This document shows positions 34,859 to 43,653 of a stretch of DNA of 64,000 nt, piece by piece. The stretch spans positions 992,001 through 1,056,000 of the forward strand of contig OZ244200.1 of the NCBI GenBank assembly GCA_965216845.1, given 5' to 3'. The DNA comes from Panacagrimonas sp965216845 (GTDB lineage: Bacteria; Pseudomonadota; Gammaproteobacteria; Nevskiales; Nevskiaceae). The first letter of the stretch is position 1, and each line of letters begins with the position of its first letter. A program made the translations under genes and the position numbers. The notes beneath the pieces are model-generated. The model saw only the letters and a list, made by a program, of their open reading frames with translations. It was not told the DNA's origin and did not search any database.

Positions 34859-35620
34859 ATGCGATTCGCAATTCTGGGAAGCGGCAGCGGCGGCAATGCC
34901 AGCGTTGTGGAGTCCAGCAATCATCGGGTGATGATCGATTGCGGTTTCGCGCTCAGCGACGTGTGCGCGCGCGCCAAACGGCTGGATATCGATCCAGCGA
35001 CGCTGGACGCGATTTTGTTGACCCACGAACACGGCGATCACGCCAGTGGCGTCGGTCGGCTGGCGCGCAAATACGATATTCCGGTTTATTTGACGCCGGG
35101 AACCCGACGCGGTGCGCGCGACCTGCAGGGCGCACGCTTGCACACCTTCACCCCGCACGAGTCGTTTGCGATAGGCGACTTGCAGGTGCAGCCGTTTCCG
35201 GTGCCGCATGATGCGCGCGAACCCTGTCAGTTCGTGATCAAGCATCAAAAACAGCGCGTGGGCGTGCTGTCCGATCTGGGCAGCATAACCGTACACGTCA
35301 AAGCCACGCTGATGAATTGCGACGCACTGATGCTGGAGGCCAATCATGACCCGGAGATGCTGCGCAATGGCCCTTACCCGGCCAAGCTGAAAAAAAGGGT
35401 GGGCGGAAACTACGGGCATCTGTCCAATCAACAGGCCGCTTCGCTGCTTCGCGCCATACGAAGCGACGGCCTGCAAAAGCTGGTGCTGACGCACTTGTCG
35501 GAAAAAAACAATACTCCGCAACTGGCGCGAGCGGCGATTTGCGAAGTGCTGGAGGATGATCCCGCATGGTGCGTGTGCGCCAGCCAGAACGGGATGGAAG
35601 ATTGGACGGTGCTTGATTAG
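34859..35620 (+). CDS. MBL-fold metallohydrolase (YycJ/WalJ-like)
   Basis: 253 residues. The N-terminal FAILGSGSGGNASVVES and the metal motif THEHGDHASGVGRLARK (HxHxDH) match the YycJ/WalJ branch of metallo-beta-lactamase-fold enzymes. Further metal ligands are in LMLEANHDPEML and KLVLTHLSEKNNTP. Members are thought to be nucleases or other phosphodiesterases, but the substrate is undefined. Its stop overlaps the convergent GST gene by 4 nt. Confidence 0.9.
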   Translation: MRFAILGSGSGGNASVVESSNHRVMIDCGFALSDVCARAKRLDIDPATLDAILLTHEHGDHASGVGRLARKYDIPVYLTPGTRRGARDLQGARLHTFTPHESFAIGDLQVQPFPVPHDAREPCQFVIKHQKQRVGVLSDLGSITVHVKATLMNCDALMLEANHDPEMLRNGPYPAKLKKRVGGNYGHLSNQQAASLLRAIRSDGLQKLVLTHLSEKNNTPQLARAAICEVLEDDPAWCVCASQNGMEDWTVLD

Positions 35621-36228
35621 CGAACCGAGTCCGCCTTGATGAAGGCCGGACGTTTGACGAGGCGATCAACATAAGCACGCAAGTGCGGCATGTCTTCGGC
35701 CATGCAGCCCAGGCGATGACTCATGGCGCAGGCGTGGCCCAGCATGATATCGACGGCGGAGAAATCACCGATCAGATATTCCTTGTCCGCCACTTGCTGA
35801 TTGACCGGCGTCAGGGTTTTGGCCAGCAAACGCTGGGCCTGACCAAGCACGGCAGCGTCACGCCGATCTTCGGGCAACAAGATGGTTTGCACGACGATGG
35901 TGTTGATCGGCGGCATGACCATGCCTTCGCAGTAATGGAACCACTGCAGGTAGGCAGCAAATTCAGGCGCATCGACGGCAGGCTTGAGGCCGCCGTTTTT
36001 GTGGCGTTCCAGGATGTATTCAACAATCGCGCCGCTTTCGTAAATCATGACATCGCCGTCCTCCAGGACCGGAATGCGGCCCAACGGATGGCGCGCGCGA
36101 TGCTCATCTGACTTCAAGGCGCTGGGATGGAAGGCCATCTTGTTGAGTTCGAATTCCAGCCCAAGCTCTTCCAGCAACCACAGAATCCGGACCGCCCGGG
36201 AGTTGGGCGCGAAGTGTAGTTTCAACAT
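35617..36228 (-). CDS. Glutathione S-transferase
   Basis: 203 residues. It has the thioredoxin-like N-domain (LHFAPNSRAVRILWLLEELGLEFE; RIPVLEDGDVMIYESGAIVEYIL, giving the cis-Pro and the ESGAI glutathione-binding motif) and the all-helical C-domain (DFSAVDIMLGHACAMSHRLG, N-capping box). The first Ser of the PNSR motif is the probable catalytic residue. It is a cytoplasmic detoxification enzyme; the substrate is unknown. Confidence 0.93.
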   Translation of the reverse strand: MLKLHFAPNSRAVRILWLLEELGLEFELNKMAFHPSALKSDEHRARHPLGRIPVLEDGDVMIYESGAIVEYILERHKNGGLKPAVDAPEFAAYLQWFHYCEGMVMPPINTIVVQTILLPEDRRDAAVLGQAQRLLAKTLTPVNQQVADKEYLIGDFSAVDIMLGHACAMSHRLGCMAEDMPHLRAYVDRLVKRPAFIKADSVR

Positions 36229-36308
36229 GAAGGCCTTCCTCTTTTTCGTGTTGTCGATGCATGAAGATGATGCACGTCATCAATCAGTACGCTTGAGCGA
36301 TCCGCGCC

Positions 36309-37190
36309 TCAAGTGGCTGGAACCGGGTGCGGATGATCGATTTTTGCCGTATCCAGCAAGGCCAGTTCATCGCCCTGCGAATCGTAAAGCTCGATCCACT
36401 TGCTCACCCATTCCGGATCCTTGAAATCCGCCGGCTTGTGCCAGGGCAGCAGTCCGTGCAGCAATGTGGGTGCGGACCAGCACAAGATCTTCAAAGCCGC
36501 CAATTTTCCGCGCCAGCGCGACATGGGCTTGCCCTGGGCGCGATCAATTCTGCGCAAATGCAGATAGGCCTGTGCGGTTCTGCCCACCGCCTGGAATACG
36601 CAATAAAGCGTGGCGTAAACCCGGTACAAATAGCCGCGCACGCCCTGGCCGTACATGGACTGGTAAACCACGAACGCGGAGTTCTTGTGTTCCAGCTCTT
36701 CCACAAAATGCCACAGCACCAGCGCGCTGACCGCCGGGTCGGCATCCTTGAAGAACCAGCCGCGATGCTTGAACAACATGTGGCCGATCGCCAGGGCCAT
36801 GGTTTCAAAGCCGGCGGCATAGGCCAGATGAAAGCGCTGATCGCGCTGTTCCTTGAACGCCTGGTAATCCGATTGCATCTTCTGCTCGTTTTCGCGCACG
36901 GCCGCATAGCCCTGGGCCAGCAGCAAGTCATTGAAGCGCCGGTGTTGGCGGTGATGATTGGCTTCCTGGCCGATATAGCCCTTGGCTTCCTGTTTGTGCT
37001 CGTCGGTGGGCAGTTGCGGGATTGCCGCGCGCACCGAATTCACCAGATAGGGTTCCAGGTAGGGCATGAGCAGGGAGGCGGCGTTCACCATCTGGCTCAA
37101 TTCCGGCTTGGGCGGGTTCCACAGCGCTTTGATGTCGTCCGGGTATTCAAACCGGACCCGGCGCACCTTGATGGGGCTGGCTTTAAACAT
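36309..37190 (-). CDS. Metal-dependent hydrolase, PF10118 family
   Basis: 293 residues, largely helical. It has His/Glu-rich motifs typical of PF10118: GQEANHHRQHRRFNDLLL, a region with HMLFKHRGWFF, and LWHFVEELEHKNSAF, which look like a di-metal centre of the ferritin-like kind. The first motif, VRRVRFEYPDDI, is also a family mark. The family is annotated "metal-dependent hydrolase" on little evidence and is often found near fatty-acid or alkane genes. A near-perfect palindrome 43 nt upstream of the start suggests repressor control. Confidence 0.85.
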   Translation of the reverse strand: MFKASPIKVRRVRFEYPDDIKALWNPPKPELSQMVNAASLLMPYLEPYLVNSVRAAIPQLPTDEHKQEAKGYIGQEANHHRQHRRFNDLLLAQGYAAVRENEQKMQSDYQAFKEQRDQRFHLAYAAGFETMALAIGHMLFKHRGWFFKDADPAVSALVLWHFVEELEHKNSAFVVYQSMYGQGVRGYLYRVYATLYCVFQAVGRTAQAYLHLRRIDRAQGKPMSRWRGKLAALKILCWSAPTLLHGLLPWHKPADFKDPEWVSKWIELYDSQGDELALLDTAKIDHPHPVPAT

Positions 37191-37232
37191 CTGACTCCTC
37201 CTGCCGCCCTTGTGGATGCTGCGGCTAAAATA

Positions 37233-37252
37233 ATTAGAGTAAATACTCTAAT
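37233..37252. promoter_or_regulatory. 20-bp palindromic operator upstream of the PF10118 gene
   Basis: ATTAGAGTA-AA-TACTCTAAT has two 9-bp arms that pair perfectly around 2 nt. It sits 43 nt before the minus-strand ATG, in an AT-rich island (37226-37252) in otherwise GC-rich DNA. The size and symmetry fit a TetR-family operator overlapping the promoter. No regulator gene is adjacent. Confidence 0.6.
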
Positions 37253-37387
37253 GCGGTATGGGCGGCTTGTCAATCCGCGCAATCGATGCTAGGCCTCTTC
37301 GCTTCTTTGCGCAACGCGACTTGCTGCGGGGGCGGCCAGTGCCAGCCAAGGGTAAAATTACGCTTTGCCCGCCACTTGCCGTATCTG

Positions 37388-40300
37388 ATGACCGACCGGA
37401 TTCTTGCTTCGAGCCACTGCTGGTCGGACTATCGGCTTGAACGCCTCAGTGCACAGTTGCAATCACTGGGCGCGAATCAGCGGGTGCGCCGCGTTCGCAG
37501 CTTCTTCATGATTCAGGGCGACGCGCCGTTGGCGGCTCTGCGACAGCTGTTGGGACCTGGGCCAGACGAGCTCGCCGGCGAAGGCCAATGCGTTTATGTG
37601 GTGCCGCGTATTGGCACCGTGTCGCCCTGGAGCAGCAAGGCGACCGACATCGCGCGCGTTTGCGGATTGTCGGCGCTGCAGCGGCTTGAGCGCGGTCGCA
37701 TGATCGAGCTGGAAGGCGCAAGCGAGCTGCGCGACGCTCACCTTTGCGCCCTGCACGATCCGATGATGGAAACCGTGCTGACGGCAGCGGCGCAGCTGAC
37801 GCAGGTTTTCAGTAGCCAGCTGCCGCGCCCCTTGCGAAAAGTGCCGGTGCTCACCGAGGGCCGCGACGCCTTGTCGCGCGCCAATCGCCAATGGGGCCTG
37901 GCGCTGTCAGAGGCAGAGATCGACTACCTGGTGGCGCACGCGCAATCGGTGCGAAAAGATCCCACCGACGCCGAGCTGATGATGTTCGCGCAGGTCAATT
38001 CCGAGCATTGTCGCCACAAGATTTTCAATGCCGCGTTCACCGTGGACGGCGAGTCGCAAGATCAATCGCTGTTTCAGATGATTCAGGATTCCTACGCCGC
38101 CAGCCCGGACGGGGTTTTGTCCGCCTACAAGGACAACGCCGCGGTCATTGAAGGATCGACCGCGATGCGCTGGATGGTAGGCGCCGATGGCGTCTGGCAT
38201 TCCAGTGAGGAAGCCGTCGATATTCTGATGAAGGTGGAAACGCACAACCACCCGACCGGCATTTCGCCGCATCCCGGCGCGGCCACCGGCGCCGGGGGTG
38301 AGATTCGCGACGAAGCGGCCACCGGCCGTGGCGGAAAACCCAAGGCCGGTCTTTGCGGATTCAGCGTGGCCAACCTGCGCATTCCGGCGCTGTCGCAGCC
38401 CTGGGAGTCCGACGCACCACGACCGCCCGGCATGGCCAGTGCGCTGGACATCATGCTCGAAGCCCCCATCGGCGCGGCGTCTTACAACAACGAGTTTGGG
38501 CGCCCCAACCTGAGCGGATATTTCCGCAGTTTTGAAATGCGCACCGCCGATGATCGCGAACGCGGCTATTTCAAACCCATCATGATTGCCGGCGGTTACG
38601 GCAATATGCGGCGTCCGCATGTTGAAAAGCGCGCGGTGGTTTCCGGTGCGCAGCTCATCGTGCTCGGCGGCCCGGCGATGTTGATTGGCCTGGGTGGCGG
38701 CGCCGCAAGTTCCATGGCCACCGGCAGCTCCAGCGCGGATCTGGATTTCGCCTCCGTGCAGCGCGCCAACCCCGAGTTGCAACGCCGTTGCCAGGAAGTG
38801 GTGGACGCCTGTTGGGCGATGGGCGATCAAAACCCCATCGTCTCGATTCACGATGTGGGCGCCGGCGGCCTGTCCAACGCCTTGCCAGAGCTGGTGGACG
38901 CCGATGGTCGCGGCGGCCACTTTCGTTTGCGCGATATTCAAAGCGCGGATCCGGCGCTGTCACCGATGGAAATCTGGTGCAACGAGTCGCAGGAGCGCTA
39001 CGTGCTGGCGGTGGCCGAATCCGACCTGCCGCTGATGCAACGGCTGTGCGCGCGCGAACGTTGCCCGATGGCGGTGGTGGGTCAAGCCACTGCCGAGGCG
39101 CAGCTCATCGTCGAAGATCATGACGCCTCGCGTCCGGTCGACATGCCCATGTCGGTATTGCTGGGCAAGCCGCCACGCATGCAACGCCAGACACAGCGTG
39201 AAGCAAACGTTGGGCGGTCTGCTGCCGGTGGTGTCGAAACCTCGGCGCAGCTCAAGGCGCTCGCGCTGGATGTGCTGCGACACCCATCGGTGGGCAGCAA
39301 ACAGTTTCTGATCACCATCGGTGATCGCACCGTTGGCGGTCTCAGCGTGCGCGATCAGATGGTGGGGCCGTGGCAGCTGCCGGTGGCCGATTGCGCGGTC
39401 ACCGCCAGTGGATTCGAATCCACTGCCGGCGAGGCCATGAGCATGGGCGAGCGTCCGGTCATCGCTTTGCTCAATGCGCCGGCATCGGGTCGCATGGCGG
39501 TGGGGGAGGCCCTGACCAATCTGGCGGCCGCCGATGTGCCGGACCTGGAATCCGTGCGCTTGTCCGCCAACTGGATGGCGGCTTGCGGACAGGGCGATGA
39601 GGATGCGCGTTTATTCGATACCGTTCGCGCGGTGGGTTCGGAGCTTTGTCCTGCCTTGGGGATTGCGATTCCGGTGGGCAAGGACTCTCTGTCGATGAAA
39701 TCGGTGTGGGAGACGGACGGCAAGACGCACACGCAAACCGCGCCGCTGTCGCTGATCGTCAGCGCTTTCGCGCCGGTCGCCGACGTTCGTCGCTCGCTGA
39801 CGCCGCAACTGCGCGCCGAGCATGGCCGCAGCAAGATCGTCCTGCTGGATCTGGGTCAGGGTCAGAATCGCATGGGCGGCTCCATCGCCGCGCAGGTTCG
39901 CGATCAGCTTGGCGATGTGCCGCCCGATCTGGACGACCCCAATCAGTTCAAGGCTGCTTTTGCGCTGCTGCAGCAAACCAATCGCAAGGGCCAGCTCCTG
40001 GCTTACCACGACCGTTCCGACGGTGGTCTGTTCGCCGCATTGTGCGAGATGGCCTTTGCCGGTCGCTGCGGCCTGGACGTGAATCTGCCACATCAGAGTT
40101 TGGCGGACGCGCACGCGGCGCTGTTCTCGGAAGAGCTGGGCATGTTGTTGCAGCTTTCCGACGCTGACGCCGCCTCATTTTTGGAAGCGGCGCAAGCCAA
40201 AGGGCTGCACGCACAGGTGGTGGCGCAAGTGGCGAGCGACCAACAATTGCGCTTCTCTGCCGCCGGGGAAAGCTTGTTTTCCTTGTCCCGCGTCGAGGCG

Positions 40301-41239
40301 CAACAGTGCTGGTCGCAAGTCAGCTATCAAATGGCGAAGTTGCGCGATCATCCCGAATGCGCGGATCAGGAGTTCGAGTCGATCGCCGCCGAGGATGATC
40401 CGGGTTTGCGCGTCGAATTGAGTTTTGATCCTGCGCCGCTGGCCGCGCCAGCCATTGGCAAGTCGCCGCGTGTGGCGATTCTGCGGGAGCAGGGCGTTAA
40501 CGGTCAGGCGGAGATGGCCTACGCCTTCGCCGCCGCCGGCTTTGAGGCCGTGGATGTGCATATGACCGACATCCTCAGCGGCAGAACCGATCTTTCCTCG
40601 TTCGCCGGTCTGGTCGCCTGCGGCGGGTTTTCCTACGGTGACGTGTTGGGCGCCGGCCAGGGTTGGGCCAGGAGCATCTTGTTCAATGAGCGGGCGCGTG
40701 AGGCGTTCGCAGCGTTCTTCGCGGACAGTGAACGGTTTGCCCTGGGCGTCTGCAACGGCTGTCAGATGCTCGCCACCCTGCGAGAGCTGATTCCGGGAAC
40801 GGCGCATTGGCCGCGCTTTGTGCGCAATCACTCCGAGCAGTTTGAAGCGCGCTGGAGCATGGTGGAAATTGCGGACTCCAAGTCCATTTTCTTCCAGAAC
40901 ATGGCCGGTTCGCGCCTGCCGGTGGCGGTGGCGCACGGCGAGGGACGAATCGCTTTTGATCAGGCCAATGACCTGAGCGCCCTGGGCGATCAGCAACAAC
41001 TGGCGCTGCGATTTATTGATGCCCGTAATCAGCCGGCGCAGGCCTATCCGGCGAATCCCAACGGTTCTCCCGATGGTCTGACCGGGGTTTGCAACACCGA
41101 CGGCCGGGTCACCATTCTGATGCCGCACCCCGAACGCACCGTGCACGGCGTCACCGGCTCCTGGTGGCCGCGACACTGGGGTTCCAAAACCCCCTGGTTC
41201 CGCATGTTCGAAAACGCCAGGCGCTGGGTTGGCCGCTGA
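37388..41239 (+). CDS. purL: Phosphoribosylformylglycinamidine synthase (single-chain)
   Basis: 1283 residues from ATG 37388 (MTDRILASSH); the open frame extends upstream without PurL similarity. It converts FGAR plus glutamine and ATP to FGAM in purine synthesis. The synthase domain has NSEHCRHKIFNA, KVETHNHPTGISPHPGAATGAGG and APIGAASYNNEFGRPNLSGY. The C-terminal glutaminase has the catalytic Cys in LGVCNGCQML and the terminal MPHPERTVHG. It is the large gammaproteobacterial form that needs no PurS or PurQ. Confidence 0.98.
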   Translation: MTDRILASSHCWSDYRLERLSAQLQSLGANQRVRRVRSFFMIQGDAPLAALRQLLGPGPDELAGEGQCVYVVPRIGTVSPWSSKATDIARVCGLSALQRLERGRMIELEGASELRDAHLCALHDPMMETVLTAAAQLTQVFSSQLPRPLRKVPVLTEGRDALSRANRQWGLALSEAEIDYLVAHAQSVRKDPTDAELMMFAQVNSEHCRHKIFNAAFTVDGESQDQSLFQMIQDSYAASPDGVLSAYKDNAAVIEGSTAMRWMVGADGVWHSSEEAVDILMKVETHNHPTGISPHPGAATGAGGEIRDEAATGRGGKPKAGLCGFSVANLRIPALSQPWESDAPRPPGMASALDIMLEAPIGAASYNNEFGRPNLSGYFRSFEMRTADDRERGYFKPIMIAGGYGNMRRPHVEKRAVVSGAQLIVLGGPAMLIGLGGGAASSMATGSSSADLDFASVQRANPELQRRCQEVVDACWAMGDQNPIVSIHDVGAGGLSNALPELVDADGRGGHFRLRDIQSADPALSPMEIWCNESQERYVLAVAESDLPLMQRLCARERCPMAVVGQATAEAQLIVEDHDASRPVDMPMSVLLGKPPRMQRQTQREANVGRSAAGGVETSAQLKALALDVLRHPSVGSKQFLITIGDRTVGGLSVRDQMVGPWQLPVADCAVTASGFESTAGEAMSMGERPVIALLNAPASGRMAVGEALTNLAAADVPDLESVRLSANWMAACGQGDEDARLFDTVRAVGSELCPALGIAIPVGKDSLSMKSVWETDGKTHTQTAPLSLIVSAFAPVADVRRSLTPQLRAEHGRSKIVLLDLGQGQNRMGGSIAAQVRDQLGDVPPDLDDPNQFKAAFALLQQTNRKGQLLAYHDRSDGGLFAALCEMAFAGRCGLDVNLPHQSLADAHAALFSEELGMLLQLSDADAASFLEAAQAKGLHAQVVAQVASDQQLRFSAAGESLFSLSRVEAQQCWSQVSYQMAKLRDHPECADQEFESIAAEDDPGLRVELSFDPAPLAAPAIGKSPRVAILREQGVNGQAEMAYAFAAAGFEAVDVHMTDILSGRTDLSSFAGLVACGGFSYGDVLGAGQGWARSILFNERAREAFAAFFADSERFALGVCNGCQMLATLRELIPGTAHWPRFVRNHSEQFEARWSMVEIADSKSIFFQNMAGSRLPVAVAHGEGRIAFDQANDLSALGDQQQLALRFIDARNQPAQAYPANPNGSPDGLTGVCNTDGRVTILMPHPERTVHGVTGSWWPRHWGSKTPWFRMFENARRWVGR

Positions 41240-41258
41240 TCAAAATCAGAGCAAGCGG

Positions 41259-41984
41259 CTACTCGTCGTCAAGGTCGTCAAAATCGTCGAAGTCGAATTC
41301 TTCCTGCGGCGGATTGCCGTCGTGTACCAGCGAAAGTCGCCGCTGCAGGTAGATGGTGCGCAGGAAGACATAGGGGTCGAGCTGCTGATCCAATAGCCCG
41401 TCGGCGTCCAGCAGTTCGGCGCGGGTGTCGATGGCGTTGACCACGCCCAGGCCAATGGCCACCTCGGAGTCCACATAGGCGGTGGGGCTGGTGAACGCAT
41501 CGCCAACACTGCCGATCAGATCGCGATTACTGCTGGGCCCAAGCAGCGGCAGCATCAGGTACCAGCCTTCCCCCACGCCCCAACGGCCCAGCGTCTGACC
41601 CAGATCCTCGTCGTTTTTCTCCAGCCCCACCCAACTGGCGACATCGATGAACCCCAACAGGCCGGCGGTGGTATTGAGACCGAACCGTGCCAGATCGCGG
41701 CCGGACTGCTTGACCTTGCCCTGCAACAGCGCGTTGACGATGGTGGTGGGGTAGAACAGATTGTCCAGAAAGTTGGACACGCCGCGGCGCGCCTTGCCCG
41801 GCACCACCTTCACATAGCCGCTGGCGACCGGACGCAAGACATATTTGTCCGCCGTGCGGTTGAATTTGTAGATCCCGCGATTGACCGGCTCCAGCGGATC
41901 CGCCGGATCATCCGCCGGCGTGTGTGCGCAGGCCCCCAGCATCAGGCACACAAACAGACTCAAGCTCAAGCGAACCCCCGCCAT
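41259..41984 (-). CDS. mlaA: MlaA (VacJ) outer-membrane lipoprotein
   Basis: 241 residues from ATG 41984, preceded by a strong AGGAGGG ribosome-binding site. The open frame to 42131 reads through a repeat element and is not real coding. The lipobox LMLGAC gives a lipoprotein. The core DPLEPVNRGIYKFN, SNFLDNLFYPTTIVNALLQGK and GEGWYLMLPLLGPSSNRDLIG is diagnostic. MlaA extracts misplaced phospholipid from the outer leaflet of the outer membrane. It ends with an acidic tail (FDFDDFDDLDDE). It is the last gene of the mlaFEDCBA operon. Confidence 0.96.
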   Translation of the reverse strand: MAGVRLSLSLFVCLMLGACAHTPADDPADPLEPVNRGIYKFNRTADKYVLRPVASGYVKVVPGKARRGVSNFLDNLFYPTTIVNALLQGKVKQSGRDLARFGLNTTAGLLGFIDVASWVGLEKNDEDLGQTLGRWGVGEGWYLMLPLLGPSSNRDLIGSVGDAFTSPTAYVDSEVAIGLGVVNAIDTRAELLDADGLLDQQLDPYVFLRTIYLQRRLSLVHDGNPPQEEFDFDDFDDLDDE

Positions 41985-41998
41985 GCATCCCTCCTCAA

Positions 41999-42137
41999 AG
42001 GCTGTTGAAAAACGATCTACGGTGCCGCCACGGCGTAGAAAGCGGCCTCCAAAAGGCGTATTTACCGACGGTGAACGTCGCTGTTTCGGCCATCTTTTAC
42101 TTGCATTGCCAGCCTCGGTCAGGGTTTTCAACGGCCT
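41999..42137. repeat. Small inverted-repeat (MITE-like) element within the mla operon
   Basis: 139 bp bounded by AGGCTGTTGAAAAAC (41999-42013) and the reverse complement of AGGCCGTTGAAAACC (42123-42137), matching at 13 of 15 positions. It separates mlaB from mlaA, overwrites the last 13 or so codons of mlaB, and abuts the mlaA ribosome-binding site. No transposase is encoded. I see no clear target duplication and could not search for other copies, so mobility is inferred from the architecture. Confidence 0.55.
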
Positions 42138-42423
42138 GCCCAGCGGATGGATCAGACGCCTCTTGTTCGATGTTGAGCACCTGCTGTAGACCCAGAAACT
42201 CTAGCAGGCCGCGCGTTTGCGCGTTGGCGTTTTGAATCCGTAACCGATGTCCCTTGCTGCTGGCGCGGCGGCTCAATTCCAGCAACAGCGCCGCGCCGCC
42301 GCTGTCGATTCGCGTCACCGCGGACAGGTCAAGAAATTCCTGCGCGGCCAAATCGTCGGCCTGCGCCAAGCAGTCCGCAACCCGGGCGATGCTCAAGTCC
42401 CCAACGAGCCGGGGAGATTTCAT
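42097..42423 (-). CDS. mlaB: STAS-domain protein MlaB
   Basis: 108 residues. It has the STAS fold with FLDLSAVTRIDSGGAALLLELSRRA, the conserved DS/DT phosphorylatable-site region, as in MlaB, the cytoplasmic subunit that stabilises the MlaF ATPase. Its start overlaps the mlaC stop (ATGA). The C-terminal stretch (SAGQAVENPDRGWQCK) is encoded by the inverted-repeat element, so the native tail has probably been replaced. Confidence 0.9.
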   Translation of the reverse strand: MKSPRLVGDLSIARVADCLAQADDLAAQEFLDLSAVTRIDSGGAALLLELSRRASSKGHRLRIQNANAQTRGLLEFLGLQQVLNIEQEASDPSAGQAVENPDRGWQCK

Positions 42424-43067
42424 CCCTCGCTGGCGTTTTCAGGCGGCTTCTTGAAGTAGGTGTTGCTTTCCAGTTGCTCGATCACCGAATCCAGCCCTTT
42501 GGATTTGATCTGCGCGTTGATCTGGCTGCGGAAGCTGGTGACCAGCGAGATGTTCTCCACGCTCAGGTCGTAAACCTTCCAGCCGTGGCCACGGTCGTGC
42601 AGCGAGAACGCCAGCGGGATGGCGGGCGCATCCTTGCGCAGCAGGTCAACGTTCACCGTCACCCGCTTGGCGTCGGGTGCGGCGCGCAGCGGTTTCCACT
42701 CGGTATTGACGCTGTCGTGATAATCCAGCATGGCGCGTGCATAAGTCTGCACCAGCGAACTCTTGAAGGCGTTCTCAAAGCGGTCCCGCTGTTCTTTGGT
42801 GGCTTTCTTCCAGTTGCGGCCGAGCACCAGACGGGCGATGGCCTTGGTGTCGAAGTGCGGCACCACCACCTCGTCCACCACCGAAAAGAACAGATCAAGG
42901 TCTTGCGCGTAGGCCTCATGGTTCTTGGCGATCAGGTCCTGGAACTGCGTGGTGGCGCCCTTGACCAGTTCATCCGGCGGCACGGCGGCATCGGTGTTTT
43001 CAGCGGCGGTGGCGCCCAGGCTCACCAGCAATCCAAGGCAGGCACCCAGCAGAAAGCGTTTCATCAT
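42420..43067 (-). CDS. mlaC: Periplasmic phospholipid-binding protein MlaC
   Basis: 215 residues with a signal peptide (FLLGACLGLLVSLGATAA). The MlaC/Ttg2D core is visible: VDEVVVPHFDTKAIARLVLGRNWKKAT, RFENAFKSSLVQTYARAML, and VYDLSVENISLVTSFRSQIN. It shuttles phospholipid between MlaA and the MlaFEDB complex. It overlaps mlaB by 4 nt and mlaD by 1 nt. Confidence 0.96.
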   Translation of the reverse strand: MMKRFLLGACLGLLVSLGATAAENTDAAVPPDELVKGATTQFQDLIAKNHEAYAQDLDLFFSVVDEVVVPHFDTKAIARLVLGRNWKKATKEQRDRFENAFKSSLVQTYARAMLDYHDSVNTEWKPLRAAPDAKRVTVNVDLLRKDAPAIPLAFSLHDRGHGWKVYDLSVENISLVTSFRSQINAQIKSKGLDSVIEQLESNTYFKKPPENASEG

Positions 43068-43603
43068 TATTCTCCGTTAGCGGTATTGATATTAGACAGT
43101 GAATCGGCAAGTTGCGCGATGGCCGCGGCCAGCTGATCGTCGCCGCCGGACGCCTGGCCGGCCAGAAACTGGCCGATCAAATTTTCCAGCACCAGCGCGC
43201 TTTGCGTCAGTTGCATGCGGCTGCCGTGCTTCAGCGGCGCATCCGCGCCACCGGGTTCCAGGCCGATGTATTGCTCACCCAGCAAGCCGGCGGTGAGGAT
43301 CTTGGCGTTGGAATCTTCGGGGATGTTGTCGTGCTGGCGCGACAGTTGCAGCGTCACCGCGGCATCGTAGGTGTAGGGGTCGATGGCGATGTTGCTTACC
43401 CGTCCGACCTTGACGCCGGACAGCGTCACCGCCGACCCCACCCGCAAGCCACCGATGTGCTCGAAGTCTGCGCGTACATCATAGGTTTCATCGCGACCGC
43501 CGACCGTGTCCAGGCTGGCAACGCGCAAGGTCAGCAGGAATACCGCCGCCACGCCCAGGCAGACGAAAAACCCAACCAGAATTTCTAGCGCTCTTGATTG
43601 CAT
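43067..43603 (-). CDS. mlaD: MCE-domain protein MlaD
   Basis: 178 residues: one N-terminal transmembrane helix (LVGFFVCLGVAAVFLLTLRV), then a single MCE domain with DFEHIGGLRVGSAVTLSGVKVGRV and ILTAGLLGEQYIGLEPGG. It forms the periplasmic hexameric ring of the Mla transporter. Its stop and the mlaC start overlap (TAATG). Confidence 0.96.
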   Translation of the reverse strand: MQSRALEILVGFFVCLGVAAVFLLTLRVASLDTVGGRDETYDVRADFEHIGGLRVGSAVTLSGVKVGRVSNIAIDPYTYDAAVTLQLSRQHDNIPEDSNAKILTAGLLGEQYIGLEPGGADAPLKHGSRMQLTQSALVLENLIGQFLAGQASGGDDQLAAAIAQLADSLSNINTANGE

Positions 43604-43653
43604 GGCATGAACCTAGATGTTGGCGATGAATTCAGCATGAATCATGGGTCGGA

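Noticed and set aside
41985..42131. N-terminal 49-codon extension of mlaA
   Set aside because: It reads through the inverted-repeat element; the ATG at 41984 has a strong ribosome-binding site followed at once by a signal peptide and lipobox.
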